NCBI GenBank assembly: GCA_013399855.1
Contig: VXAY01004337.1
Coordinates: 1,212,068 to 1,276,067, forward strand
Source of the DNA: Oxyruncus cristatus
Taxonomy: Eukaryota > Chordata > Aves > Passeriformes > Cotingidae
DNA: 64,000 nt
Reading direction: 5' to 3'
Shown: piece after piece, positions 39,858 to 52,499 of the stretch
Position numbering within the stretch: the stretch's first letter is position 1
How the letters are laid out: every line of letters begins with the position of its first letter
The notes under the pieces: generated by a model
The model's database searches: none
Seen by the model: the letters and a program-made list of their open reading frames with translations, nothing else
What the model was told of the DNA's origin: nothing
Translations under genes and position numbers: made by a program

Positions 39858-40280
39858 CTATTCTGGCAGTTTTTTATTAAGATTCTTGGGGTTTGTGGGA
39901 ACCCACAGCACCTCAGCTGGGTACCAGGAGGGAGAGGGACCGTATGGGTTTGCTCTTGGATCATCAATGTCACATGATTTTTCTTCATCGTTATAGTTAT
40001 CCTGTTGTGGGTGTTGTATATACATGCTGTTCCTCATTTTTGTCTTCCACTGACTTGAGTCAGAGACAGTGGCCAGTTGCCATGCCAACAGCTCCATTTC
40101 TCTGGATATGGTGATCCTGAGCACTGGATCTTGGGACACTTGTGAGTACTCAGGGACACAGGCTAGTTTTTCAGGGCAGGTCTTGGTCGCTGGGATAGCT
40201 ACAGAGCAGCCCATGGAGGACACCAGTTCTGTGAAGGTCATATCTTGCAGGGACTGGCCAGCAAGCCGAGAATCCTTGGT
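39858..40280 (-). CDS. Candidate terminal coding exon, product unknown
   Basis: Minus-strand open frame of 140 codons ending in TAG at 39858-39860. A strong splice-acceptor-like sequence, CCTCTGTCTCTGCTGCAG, lies just upstream and ends at 40281. The acceptor falls between codons (phase 0). Translation starts TKDSRLAGQSLQDMTF. It contains an acidic stretch (DNYNDEEKSCDIDD) and ends with a Pro/Trp-rich region (PYGPSPSWYPAEVLWVP). No signal peptide, membrane segment or known domain is seen. The frame continues open upstream of the acceptor, but only through non-ATG codons, so there is no obvious start. A weak alternative donor (GAG then GTGCTG at about 39911) would give a second symmetric phase-0 exon. 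I do not recognise the family. It could be the last exon of a minus-strand gene, a retroelement remnant, or chance. Confidence 0.3.
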   Translation of the reverse strand, partial: TKDSRLAGQSLQDMTFTELVSSMGCSVAIPATKTCPEKLACVPEYSQVSQDPVLRITISREMELLAWQLATVSDSSQWKTKMRNSMYIQHPQQDNYNDEEKSCDIDDPRANPYGPSPSWYPAEVLWVPTNPKNLNKKLPE

Positions 40281-42224
40281 CTGCAGCAGAGACAGAGGAT
40301 GTTCCAACCTGAAGGGAGCTACACAGCTCCCATTGCTTTGTCTTTCAAGACATGCGTGACTGGAGCTGAGAACTACTTAATGCAGCTGGGAGGACTTAGA
40401 TGTTCTTTACTGCCAGAAAATTAGGGCAATTATTTCTCTTTCCTGGTCTTCTGGAGCCACAGGATCTACATGTGTGTCATAACATCCTCTCAGTCATGCA
40501 GGAGTATTCTTGGACAGGTGGGGTCAGCTTGTGTACATCCTCCTCTCTGCTGTACACCAGGGCTAGCTCTTGCAGCAGCCCTGAGCCTGTAGCCCACCCT
40601 TTGTTCTTCATTTCCTCATTGCACCAAAATCCCCCAAACCAGCATGATGTGGTCAGGATTTACAGAGGCAACAGGACAGAGAGTTGCTGGGAACTGGATA
40701 ATTTTCATCCCGTGATCAAGGGTAGGTGGGCCAGAGTTGGGCTGGATTGTTTCCGAGGGGGAGGAATAATTTTGAGATGCTAAATCTCACTGACAGCCCA
40801 TTAGGCAAAGGTAGCTCTTGCCAGGTCCAGTGATTTTCTTTAAGAGTCTACCGAGCTCAAAGCAAATTTCCAGACACCTTCTGGCACTGTAAGACAAATT
40901 TTCTCCAGTCTTGCTTTGAATCTACATCAGTTCTAAAAGCTGCTGTTGAAGCTGAAACAAAGTCTTTTTCACATCCACAACTGCCTGAGAACAGTGTGAC
41001 ATTCTGTCTTTGGAAACTGGGGAGAATTTTGGCAGAAGGGAGGCTGACTTGACAGGCGCCCTCAGCAGCCTCTCCCCTGCAGCATGCATCACAGCAGGCT
41101 GGGAGGCAGGGAGCTGCGTTTTAGGTGAAATGCAGATGTGGGCCCCCTAAGGACTGGTGAGAGACCATGTCTTTCAATGTGGCAACGTTTGGGGGTCCCA
41201 AAAAAACTAAACTTCATCACCCAAAAGCTGTGATTATTTTAGAAACTAGAACTAATTAACATTAGCATCAGCTGATGTTTAGTGTCAAACCAACAGTTCT
41301 TATTCCATTGATTGTGGGAAGAATGTAATCAAAGAAAGGATGTAAGGGTCTGACCTTCAATAAATATATTAATTCACTTGTTAGAATGGCCTTAGCAGTG
41401 CAAACTGCATTCCGAAATTCACCCCTCATGCATGTCAAGAAGTCTTGTCCAGATACAAGGTGCAAGACCAGAGAAGTTATTTAAAAAACTAAGCATCTGG
41501 TCTGTGTATTTCTTTAAGGTATGCCCTGCTTTAATCAAAAAAACATAAAATGCATTTTAATACAAAGATTCACGAGCTAAACATGCAAGCCCACAGAAAG
41601 GCTTAACTGCTAGAATTCAAGAGCCTTTCTATCCCTGTGAACTCATCAAATGAATCATAGCCCTGGGATACATTTTGTTGCATGCATATGTTTAAAATGT
41701 AAAAAAATTAACCCTTGGGCTACTGTTGCTGTAGCATGCAAAGACATGCTATATGTGAAGTGAGAGTGCGAACATTTTATGCTTGTTTGTTACGGTAGTC
41801 AGAGTGTTAAAATGAAAACCACCAACTAAGAGCAGAACAATTACTGTGTTATTTCATTTTGTAAAGAATGTGTTACTTGACACAGAAAGTTCAGATTATG
41901 GTGCATAGGATATGGAAAGCGAGAGACGAGATCTGTACAATCAGGATTAGATGAAAGCTTGATGGATTCCCCAGCCATGATTAACTGCCCTTATTAAAGA
42001 CTGTCTTTTCCAAACCCTCAGGTGAACCAGTGCTGTTTCCTTTCTACTTGGTTCTACTTGGTATTTTTCTATCAATGCACTAGCCTGCTCTGCTGTGCTC
42101 TCCTGCTGGTGCTAGTGGCTCAGGGCAGTGCAGTTACCCCTTCTATCCCCTCTATCTAAACTCTCTGTCACTGCTGGGCCATAGTTCACAGGTCTACAGT
42201 CCACAGTCCCTAGTCTGACACCAG
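40281..42224. other. Unique non-coding sequence
   Basis: No supported gene. A plus-strand open frame at 40400-40783 (127 codons) has Ser/Cys-rich, unrecognisable content. The sequence is moderately GC-rich to about 41.1 kb and AT-rich after that. Confidence 0.45.
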
Positions 42225-43061
42225 GTGAGGCACAGGACATTGTTCCCAATGAAAAATAATAAAAAAGACCATAAAATACTACAGAGCAATTGTTTTCTCT
42301 TGAGCGAAGTTGTCCGGGATGGAAAAAGTGCCCATTGGGCAGCTGCCATCATGTCAGAGAGGAAGAACCTAGACGTGTATCCCCAGACAGGCTTCTTACA
42401 TGGACCTAAACATTTTACTTCATGGTTTGAAATTCTGTCCTTATTTTCTATGAATTGCTTCTTTATATTTCTAGGGTCTCTAACTGTATGTGAACATCTT
42501 CCAGCTCCCAGATGCTGTACTTACAATGTCCTGGGAGCACGGTCAGGGTTTTGTGCTCCTAGTCCCCTTGATTGTGAACTGAAAGATGGTAGAGGACAGA
42601 TCATGAGCACTACAAGCCTGACATACCCAAACAATGTCAAGTATGGATGTGAGGGGACCCACAAGCTCACACCACAAGCCAACCACAAGCCCTCTCGCTC
42701 ACATGAGCTGGCAAGTAGCTATCATGGGGAGAAGAAGGCAGTACCAGGAGGTCTCAAGTCCTCAGTTATGGAGGCCTTGATCAACCTCTGCAAAGACCAT
42801 GACCTTGCCACTGACAGACTCTCCAGCAGCAGTATCAGAAAGGAGCCACAGAGCTGGTGTGAGGCCATCTTCACCAGAACTGGCAAGTACTACCGCTTTA
42901 GGTTAGAGAAACTGAGACTAGCCTCTCTTGAGAGAAGAGGCAAGAGCTTGTTTTCACCAACAGCGGCCATGGAATGGGTGTTGAAGGGAAGCTCAAGGGC
43001 CTTCATGCAGTGCATAGCTAGGGGAGAGGGCTCTTGTGCTGAGATTTGTTTTGGCATCTGA
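42225..43061 (+). CDS. Longest open reading frame of the window, hypothetical
   Basis: Open for 278 codons to a TGA at 43059-43061. The first in-frame ATG is at 42249, in the weak context TTCCCAATGA, and gives about 270 residues. No family is recognised. The N-terminal third is AT-rich and unlike the rest. From about 42475, just after a good splice-acceptor-like TTTATATTTCTAG, the sequence becomes GC-richer and the peptide turns basic and Ser-rich, with a block KYYRFRLEKLRLASLERRG near the C-terminus. A weak hydrophobic run (SLFSMNCFFIFLGSL, near residues 70-85) is not a convincing membrane segment. No Kozak start, promoter or poly(A) signal was identified close by. Length is the only positive evidence. 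It could be a retrocopy remnant, an exon with its flank, or chance. Confidence 0.2.
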   Translation: MRHRTLFPMKNNKKDHKILQSNCFLLSEVVRDGKSAHWAAAIMSERKNLDVYPQTGFLHGPKHFTSWFEILSLFSMNCFFIFLGSLTVCEHLPAPRCCTYNVLGARSGFCAPSPLDCELKDGRGQIMSTTSLTYPNNVKYGCEGTHKLTPQANHKPSRSHELASSYHGEKKAVPGGLKSSVMEALINLCKDHDLATDRLSSSSIRKEPQSWCEAIFTRTGKYYRFRLEKLRLASLERRGKSLFSPTAAMEWVLKGSSRAFMQCIARGEGSCAEICFGI

Positions 43062-43944
43062 GGTCACCAGTGAAAATTTGTCCAGTTACTATTCCTAACA
43101 AAGCACCTACCTGGATGTTTTGCAGCAGTCCTGACTGTGTTCCCTGTTAAGAGCACTCCAGCAAAGACGTTAGGTTTCCTTGGTGGGGGCTCAGGGGGCG
43201 GGCACACATTGGCCTTGTGGTTTTTAGCCTAGGTACTGTTTCCCACCAGCTTCTCAGCTGATGCTCACTACCCCTGACAAAAGGGAGAGGAACAGCTTTC
43301 TTCCCTCAGTCTGGAAGTCTAGTACCCCTGCCCTGTGGTGAATGCTCTATTAGAAATGCTGTGCTTTTCCAAGGCAGGTAGGTTGGATTCCCCCAGAGCC
43401 AAAAGCCCAGTAGCTCCATGGCAATGTGCCCTGGAGACCAGCTCTGGGGGATACCTGAAGGCAGGCTTCTGACCAGCAGTGTGGCCTGCTCTCACTCTGG
43501 TTTGAAAGGGGAGTGGCTGGTGGTGGTTTGACCAGAACCCAGGCTAGGATCCAGACAGCCTATAACCAGCACCCAGACTGCTGCAGCCTCCTGAAAGCTC
43601 AGGGGATGGAGGGAACAATGGAATCATACAACACTGCTGTCCCCTCCAACCAGAGAACCGCTGCCCTCACTCACTACCATAATGTGATCCCCATGGGTCA
43701 CCATCTGCTACCAACACCAACTTTGGAAGCTTTTTGCTACTGCTTCACATAAACTCTCTGCCTTTTTTCTTTCTATGTTTTAGACTACTATACAATTGCT
43801 CAGCTTGGTGCCTCCATTGTAAAACCACTGTTAATGTGGTATATAAGCAATTGTAGCCCACTTCCCTCACTGAGGAGAAATATCTGCTTATTGTTGCATG
43901 TTATCTGGAGATATTTCTGCATTCACGGATAGATGGGTATGCAA

Positions 43945-44095
43945 ATGTGTGTATGGATATATGTACACACACACATTGTATATGTATACATGTGTGTGGG
44001 TTTTATTCTCATTTGCAAACAAAAAGTATGTATCATGGTATGGATTTATTAGGCATTAAATACAGATTTATATATCAAATATATATATATATTTG
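43945..44095. repeat. Dinucleotide-rich repeat cluster (CA/TG and TA)
   Basis: Short CA and TG runs (ACACACACACA near 43964-43974, TGTGTGTGGG at 43991-44000) flank TATATGTATACATG, followed by a TATATATATAT run near 44082-44093. This is a compound, impure microsatellite typical of vertebrate DNA. Confidence 0.75.
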
Positions 44096-47000
44096 AGTAA
44101 AAAAATTAGCTGATGTCACATGAGTGCTGGGACTTGTAAAGAGCTAGTCCAATTCGCTGAGCACATCATTAGCACACCTGAGAAAGACTGAAAGCTACAA
44201 CACACTAACAAAACCGTCTGACTTGTGAAGCTGTAAGGTTTCTCTACTTTTGAAACTGTTGCTCACAGACATCTGCAGCAACGTCTCTCATAAAGCAGGA
44301 AGCACTCTTGTCTGACAATAGATCTGTTTTCAATTTGGTACCTCCTTCAGCGTTTATAACTTTGAGAAAAAAAATGTCCATTGTACTGGAAACAACAAGA
44401 TTTTCACAATGGCTTTTGCCTTGTCCCATCTTGAATTTGTAGGTGCCAGATTATAGATGTAGAAAGAGTGTTCCATTTGAGACTGTTGCTTTGAAGAACT
44501 GAGTTATGTTGAATTCTTCTTTACAGTTCCATCTTTTTTCCCCTCACTTAATGGTCTCTGAATGTTGCAATGATGTTCAGATCTTTTTTTTTTTTTCCTC
44601 AGTCATTAGCTCTTTGAAGCATACTGTAAAGTAAGAAGTAGGCAAAATAATCCTGAAGTTTCTGTATTTTCTTCCAACCTCCATATTTTCATTACTTTCA
44701 AATTTTTCACTCAAAGAGATAATCCTTCTCATTTTCACTGTCTGGTCTTTCCTTCTCAGACACAGCTTCAGCAAAAAAGTAAGCAAGAAAGAAAAAGAAT
44801 TAGAAAGAGGGGGAAAAGCAGCTTGGTAAACTTCTACTTAAACCCATGTAGTTGGTTTAGCTAGTGATCTAAATCTGAGATACATTAAATCCTGAGAACA
44901 TAAAAGTTCTGTTATATATTGTCATGGTTTCTCTGGATGATACAAGGCAAAACTGAGCTCACATCAATTTATACTCCACTTAGAAGAGTTAAATATTTTC
45001 AATGTCACCTTTCTTGGTGACCTCTGCCAGATGGGCTCTAACAGAGCCAGCAGCACTTTTCAACAACTGCTGTCTGTGCCACGCTTCATAGGTAGGAACT
45101 CATCTAACTCAGATTAGGGTGTCTAAAAATTAGATTTCTAAATCAAAATTAATTACTCTTCACTCCTTTCATAATCAGAAGAGAGAAGAAGAAACCTTTG
45201 CAGAGAAATGGATGTGACTTAAATGCCTATTTTGGACTGAGATTAGAGACTTGTGGCCATTTCTGTCCAGCATGAATTTGATTCAGCATTATTGTAACAG
45301 TGTCTAATCTCATATAGGCTTTTAAGAAACTTTTCAAATAATTTGTTTATCTTTTTTTCATAGTGTTGTCATTAAACACTGCCACTGCAAGGGAAAACAT
45401 AATATTATATCCAAAAATGTTGATGTGCAACTATCCAGGGAACAGAAAACCTTTTCTTAAATGCCTATTGTTCTTTCCCATTTTGTTTAAGAGAGAGTAT
45501 TAGTATAATAATTTTTTGTTTTGCTTTGTTGATATGTGTTGTTATCTTAACGGTATTTCAATATGTTTGCAAAATATCCTGAGTGGACATGAGTAGGCAG
45601 AGGTCCATTGGCTTCAGCGGTGCTTCAGCAGGCCAGCATTTGTCCATTTGTATTTACCTGACTTAGAAACAAACTCTGTAAATTTTTAAAGAGAAAATAG
45701 AACTGTGGTATAGAGATAGGTCAAAATGAAATTTTAGCAGTCTGTTGCAAAGGCAAATGGGACCACTTTGCTGTTTAACCACATTCCTCATTACAAAACA
45801 TATATCTGCAGACTTTGTGTTAGTAATTAAAAATGTCTGCTTTAGCATTTGATGTGTATTAGGCAAAGTTTCAAGTCATCCAGTCGTCAGCAGAAATTAA
45901 TGTCCCCCACGATTAAAAAACTCTTTGGATTGCGAGAGAGAAAAAGTGGAAAACATTTGATTAGACATGATTTCCTATTGTCTTGTAAGCAAAATAAAAA
46001 AATCCCCAACTTTTACGACAGGAAGATGTTGCTTTAGAATTTGATGTGATTGATGTTGCTCATATATATTCACATTAGACAGCTAATGCAGAAACTAGTA
46101 AGCACTGAATGCCACGAACAGACCATGGCACAGATTTGTTATAACAGTGCATGGATATGCTTCTGAGACAAATGTGTTAGTAATTTACAGCTCCCACCCA
46201 GTTGGAGTTTGACTCCTGAGCTCTTTTCCGAGGATGGAATCCCATCTCTGGGAGATGTTTGTGTTATCTCAAGTTGCCTCTTTTCTTATTATTTATATGT
46301 TTTAATTTTTTTTTTCAATTCTTTTCTCTTTGATTTCCAACCAGCTCTGTTTCACACCAACAGCCACAGACATTTCCATTTTTCAAAGTCTGTTTTAAAA
46401 GCATAGCTAGGCCTGCCACTTTTCAGAATAAGGAGAGTGATATGCTTTTAACAATGGACAATTATACTCTAGTTGGAAAAAGACAGCTCTTCCCAAACCA
46501 TGGTCAATAGACCATAGAGGGAAAAGGATACAATGTGGGAAACTATGGCTAGTGATCCTATAAGCCCATATGACTTAAATCTTTTCTATATACTTTGAAA
46601 CAAAGCATGATAAGGATAGAGATGTCTATCACTTGGGGAGAAATCCCAGGGCTGAGAAAGTTCAAAGAAAATGAAAAGAGAATTTGTAATGAACTAGACT
46701 ATTCATTTGCTGTGCATGACTAATAGTTTCCACAAAATGAATCCTGTTCACTCTGTGGTACTTCTTAGGTAAACAACACCATTTTAAACAGTGTATGTGC
46801 AGTAAACCACTCTTTACATGAGCTTACATTTAAGTTGACTTGTATAAAATGAACACAACTGCAAAATCATTTGAAAAAAACACTGCCTACATTGACATTC
46901 AACCATGCAATTAAGGATTTGACACCTTACATGAGCATCTTTGAAATTTTATCTCGATTTGCGGGCCTGTTACCACCCAACTCTTTATTGAGATCAAAGT

Positions 47001-49548
47001 ATTTCAAAGTTAGATGAAACTATGTTTCTCATGTTCCCTTGCTTCTAATATAATGACACCTTTTTGTTGAACCACAGACAATTATTCAACTCTTTGCTCA
47101 AATAGGAAGTGCATTTCTGCCTAACTGTGCACTTTAAACATGGTAATATTCCCTGCATGTTTGATCCTGTTTAGACATAAATAAAAAGTTCAAACTGCAT
47201 TGCACATGTCCTCTGGGAAAAGTCAAAGCAAGTTCATTTTATATAAAAAAAATTAATTTAAGATTGTATATTAGCATATTTGACTTAGCTGAAATGGAAG
47301 TTATAAGTGCCCCATTACTGTAGGTCTGAGTCATGTCAGGATCTTTTCTAATATTTAGGAATAATGTACACCCGAGTTTTATAATTTTATAACACATAAT
47401 ATATTTAATGAGATTATCCATTACTGAATATATTTTGTCAGATTAGGTAGTACTGCACTGAAGTACTATTTCTTCAGAGCACATTCCTATCAATCTTCTT
47501 GCAGCCTAATTTGCACATCCTAGATCAGAACAGCACCAGTAAAGAGATGCATTTGAAAACATACGTAAGCAGGAACATGGTGCCTCAGACATTCTCCTGA
47601 AAGCCATATTCTCCCTCAGAAGACCTTTTCCATTCAAAAACTATTTGAATCAAATAATATTTCAAAAACCATTTTAAAATCTTTTGGAGCATTTGCAGCT
47701 GTGGATGGAACATGCTGCTCAAGTGCTCCAGGTAGCTCCAGCAGCTGGCTCATGGCCAGTAGCAAGTGACAGTGACATTGCATCTTTCCTTCTGTTTCAT
47801 CAGGCATGAAACTAGGAGTGATAACTCAGAGAAGCAGGATGGAGTTAAACTTTGGACCTTTTGAGTTTATGAGGTGTGCTCTTTGAGAGTAAGGCATAAT
47901 CCAGAGCATCTCTTTTTGCTCTGGAGAAGACACGTTTTGAGGGGAATTTTCACCCCTAGACAGCAAACTACCAATGACCAAAGAAACTTCTCTTGCCTCC
48001 TTACTCCTTTGCTTCTTATTCCCTGCTTGAGGTGCCAAGGGCTATTAATCTTTTCAACATCTTTTGAATTAGACTTAAATTTAGCATCTGCCTGTGCAGT
48101 TTGGTGAGGTGCAAGTAATCCTGTGGATGTTGTCTGTGGCTGCAAGCCAGCCTCAAATCCTTTAGCAGTTGCAGTGATCCACTGTCAAGTTGTTGCTACA
48201 TTGGTGGTTGTGCCCCATTGTCATGGTGAAGCAATCCTGGAATTTCCCTTGTTAGAACTAAATCAACTAAAATGTCTCTATTTGCCTCCTGAAGTAACAA
48301 GAGAGTTACAAAAACTAGCATAATACCAGAGTTTTGTAATAGATAATGAGCATTTTGATAGAAACAGCAAGGAGAATGAAAGAGGCTAATTATAGTATGT
48401 GCAGGAAATGCATATTTTAAAGTGCTGTAGAAAGATGTGTGGGCAGGGAGCTATTTCAGCTGAGCCTTTGCAGTGTGATGTTTCCCCAGTCAGAGGTCTC
48501 ATGTTAGCTACTGAACACATGAAATAAAACACAGGAAATAATCAATCCAAGAAATTCTGGACAATTGAAACCAGAAAATAATGCCCCGGTTTTATTTATT
48601 TGTAATATCTACATGTGATCCCAGACTACAGCCAGCTTTTGAACTGATTTGATGGTTTGAACACAGGAAAATCTAGCAGTTATATTTGCTTGGGATTCAT
48701 AGGTGAGGCCAAAAAAAGTGACAGGGTGGGCCTTTTGGGATTAGTTTTGCCTATATGTAGCTCATCTTCATAGTTCTCAACTATTTCAAAGAAATCTGGC
48801 ACTCCTTTTCAAGGAAAGGTCAACTAGCAATCAGGAGCCGTCCATAGCCATTTTGTGGTTGCAGAGAAGTTATGGGAAAGGATAGGGACAGGAACAGGTG
48901 AAACACAAGAATTTATGTGCATAAGTCAACATGTTCTGTATTCCTGGAAAAATTGGATGTGCACCTAATGTTGTGTCCAGTCAGACCTCTCTGATGTAGA
49001 CAACATTTGCTCAGGAGATCTGTACAGGTGTCAGTACCCTTGGAAGCTCTTCATGGATCTGAGGAATGGGATCTGACTTTCGCAGTGAAAGTGCTTTTGA
49101 CTGCTCCTTGGCAAGAACCCTGTATAGTCAATGCCACCCACTTGTTGCTCAGCAAAGGAGGGAAAATGCACGGCCATTAAAAGATATCTGTGAGTGGCTT
49201 GCCACCCAGAATCTTCTGTGTGAGCAATCTCGGGAAAAGAGATGTGAGAGAGATTTGTCACACTAGCAGGTGACACAGTAAAGCTCTCTGAGACAAGAGG
49301 ATCACGTCAGATAGAGACCTGACCTCTTTCTCATTTTAATACACACATGGGGAAAAGACAAAATATTGATACTGTGAAACTGTTTCACAGCTCTTTGCTT
49401 TCTGTCTTTACAGTCATAAAATTTCACAATGTAAATAAATTCCTTAGGTCATGATTCAGAACTAAAAGCCCCTTAAATTGAAGTAGACAAGAACTAAGGC
49501 AAGACAGTCATTAGAACAGAATCTTGCTTCCTAAAGTATTTTGCACTT

Positions 49549-49668
49549 AAAAAACAAAACAAAAACAAAACCCACAAAAGCACAACAACAAAACACCAAC
49601 CCAAAAAAACCCCAAAAACCCAACAACAAAAAAAATCCTACAACAAAAAAAAAACCCCAAACAAACCA
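49549..49668. repeat. A/C-rich low-complexity tract
   Basis: About 120 bases of A and C with only isolated G and T. It uses words like AACAAAAC, CCCAAAAA and AAAACCCC. The minus strand has G runs of three to four with T-rich loops. The Lys/Asn/Thr/Pro-rich open frame across it is a composition artefact. Confidence 0.85.
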
Positions 49669-51163
49669 GGGGCTGACTTTGATTTATGCTTTACTTCTTT
49701 ATGTATGTATAACTTCTTTGTTTACGTATTCAGTTTTTTTCCCTAGAAGAATCAGCATCAAAGTAATGCCTAGAGGACATATAAAATTTAAAACCAAGGC
49801 AGACAAGAATAAACAAAATCCATGTGTATCTGTGCCAGTCACTTGCAGGATGCTCAGGAACTGCTGTCTGTAAATATTCTCTCAGAAGTGGAGTGGGATT
49901 TATCCAAAAAGTGGCTAAAGAATATTGCCATTTATAGAGCATTTAGCAAATAGATATGCTCCAGTCCTTCCTGACGTGAGGTTGGCCATTCTTGGGAACC
50001 TCAGCCCTTGCTTCTGAGGCATTCCTCTGAAAGTACTCCTGGGGGAGAAGGAACAACAGCAACTTTGAGTCTATTTCTGGCTGAAGCCATCATGCGGGTC
50101 CATTTTGACACTTCTGGAGGCAGAGCAGCCTTTGGAAGTCCTCACTGCATGGAGGCCCTGCAAGGAGGAGCACAAGGCCTGGCACCCCTCCAAGGTGGGT
50201 TATTCAAAATCAGTGCTGTTGCTTTTCTCCAGGTAGTGCTTTTACATGAGACAGGAAGAGGGGAGACAATTTCATGCCTGTGTCTTTAGATCAAAATATT
50301 GCCTTAATATAGATCTGCCCAAAACTGTTCCTTACAAAACTGCTGAGAGTGCAATTGCCCAGTAGGGTTTTTTGCACAGACTGAAGTCTCTGGATTGGTC
50401 CCATTCAATTTATTTTGGACGACTGCATGAAAAGTTTCCTGACAAAAAGTCTTTTGTATCTGTACATAATGGCTTTCAATCTACATTTATTTTGCTTTTT
50501 AGTCTTGAAATATTTAACTGTCTTCAGGGGTAATTATTCTTAAGTAAGTAATAAATAATCTGCAACTCATGGACCAAGAAATGAGTTCTGTTTTGTAAGG
50601 AAGTTCTTAAAGAGCTCCTGCAGTTACAAAGAAGAGGTTGTGTTTCCCTAAAAGAGGGGTAGCACACAAGTATGGCCTGTAAATTTGCCATGTGAAAGCA
50701 TACTCAGTCACTCTACAAATTCAGCTCAGAAAGTTACTGTTCAGCCATTGTCAAGCTTAATTCTGCATTTCACTAGGTAAGCTTTATGACACTGTAAATG
50801 CACTGAATTAATAATGGTACAGTGGTGGTACCTCAGCATGACATCAGAGTAAAGGAGTCACAGGAATTTAAGATCAGTTTAAAACTAATAGGCCAAAGGT
50901 TCATCCATAACAGTGTCCCATCTGTGATAGTTTCCAAGACCAGATGCTTAGAGGAAAGGTAGACAAACCTAGGAGTCCAAAGTGATATTTTGTTCTAATA
51001 TATTGCCATCTTCCAACAGTCAACTAGCTGGTACTTTCCCAGGAAGACATGGTAGTTTTTTATTAATGGCTCTTGATACTTTTTACTTCCATAAATGTAT
51101 TTCATCACTTTTTACAGGGGTGTACCTTCAAGGATCCTAAATCCAGACTGTGTAGTCTTACTA

Positions 51164-51227
51164 CACTTCGAAATTCCACTGTTAATGGGAGAATGCACTT
51201 CGAAATTCCACTGTTAATGGGAGAATG
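51164..51227. repeat. Perfect 32-bp tandem duplication
   Basis: Two identical copies, 51164-51195 and 51196-51227, each starting CACTTCGAAATTCC and ending GGGAGAATG. There is no mismatch between the copies, which suggests a recent event. There is no coding context. Confidence 0.97.
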
Positions 51228-52499
51228 ATAATTTCTCTCTTGTGAAAATAACAAGAATATAACAAATAGGAAAGTGATAAAGTATCTCAAATCTTAACCT
51301 TATATTTGAGACAAAACCCCAAATAATTTCCGAAGACAACTTTCTTGAACTGGAGGTGCCTCTTCACTTTTTTCCTCAGTCAAAGAAAAAAGTTAGTAAC
51401 TTTTAATGCTTCTGAATTTAATGAGATGTGACAGAGTAGATCTGGGCATACTCATAACCCTACAGTGTGACAGGGCCTTGTTTATTTCCCCAAAGTGTTT
51501 CCTTTTTTCACACTTAAACATAATTCTATAGCACACAATATAGGTATGTGAAAGTGCATAAGATATAAGGTATAAGATAGGTATATAAATGTCAGTAGGT
51601 ATATTTGAGAACAAATTTCTATGGAGAGCAAGAATACTTTTTTCTTACCTCTGTGCACTTGTTTAAGGATTTTGCATGTATTTTGTTATAAGCATTGTAT
51701 AAGGTTTTGCCTGGCCTAAATGAACATACTTTCACAGCATTTTTGGCTTGAACTGTCTTTTGGATGGTTTTTCTTTTGGATTGTGCCCACAGAAACACTT
51801 TGAGAGCAAAGCTATATATTGGTTGCTTTTTTTGTTGACATGTGGTTCTGCATTAGTGCTGGGGAAAAATTTTATTCCTGGTCTCTCTCTAAAGGAGACA
51901 CATGACTCTCAAACTCCACATCTTCTTTCAGCCCCATCAGGAAGATACTGTGTTGTTTTCCATGGCACTAACAACCCTGCCTCCCACTGCTAATGCTGAT
52001 TTGTCTGGAAGAGAAGAGAGGGCGCTCCTGTGATAACCTGGTGTTAGGGCCTCTGTTCAACAGCTGTGCTAAATGAACCTATACTTGATTACGTATTATA
52101 ACCCATCAATCTTGCACAGGGTTTCCAAACCCTCCACAACCTCCTCAGCAGGCATAATGGCAATCACCGTGTTTAAAGGTCACAGGTAGGAGCTTAATTT
52201 AAAGCTCTTATAATAATGCAATTTAATTCTGGAAAATGCCATGGTATTGCTCTCTAAGGACTCCCATCACACAGAAGACACTGCTCACACACAGCTTTGA
52301 TTTATTTATTCCTTCGAATAATATCTATGTTTTTTTTTTAACTTACTAATGTTTCCACCTAATAGGTGGTAGGAAGACTTTCATTACAGCAGTGAATTCC
52401 AAATAGTAAACATTGGTCACATTTTAATTTCTACTTTGGAAAAAAAATGGGGTTTTTTTAAGCTGTGTAGCTAAAAAATTAAAGCAGTTTGACTACTAC

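Larger units (their letters stand above)
43062..52499. other. Unique non-coding sequence
   Basis: No supported gene. The segment 43062-43760 stays GC-richer than average. Simple repeats at 43945-44095, an A/C-rich tract at 49549-49668 and a 32-bp tandem duplication at 51164-51227 are listed separately. Open frames at 47826-48323 lie on both strands, are shorter than 95 codons and have no motif. Confidence 0.5.

Noticed and set aside
49541..49873. 110-codon Lys/Asn/Pro-rich plus-strand frame
   Set aside because: The first half is the A/C-rich low-complexity tract translated, and the rest has no motif.
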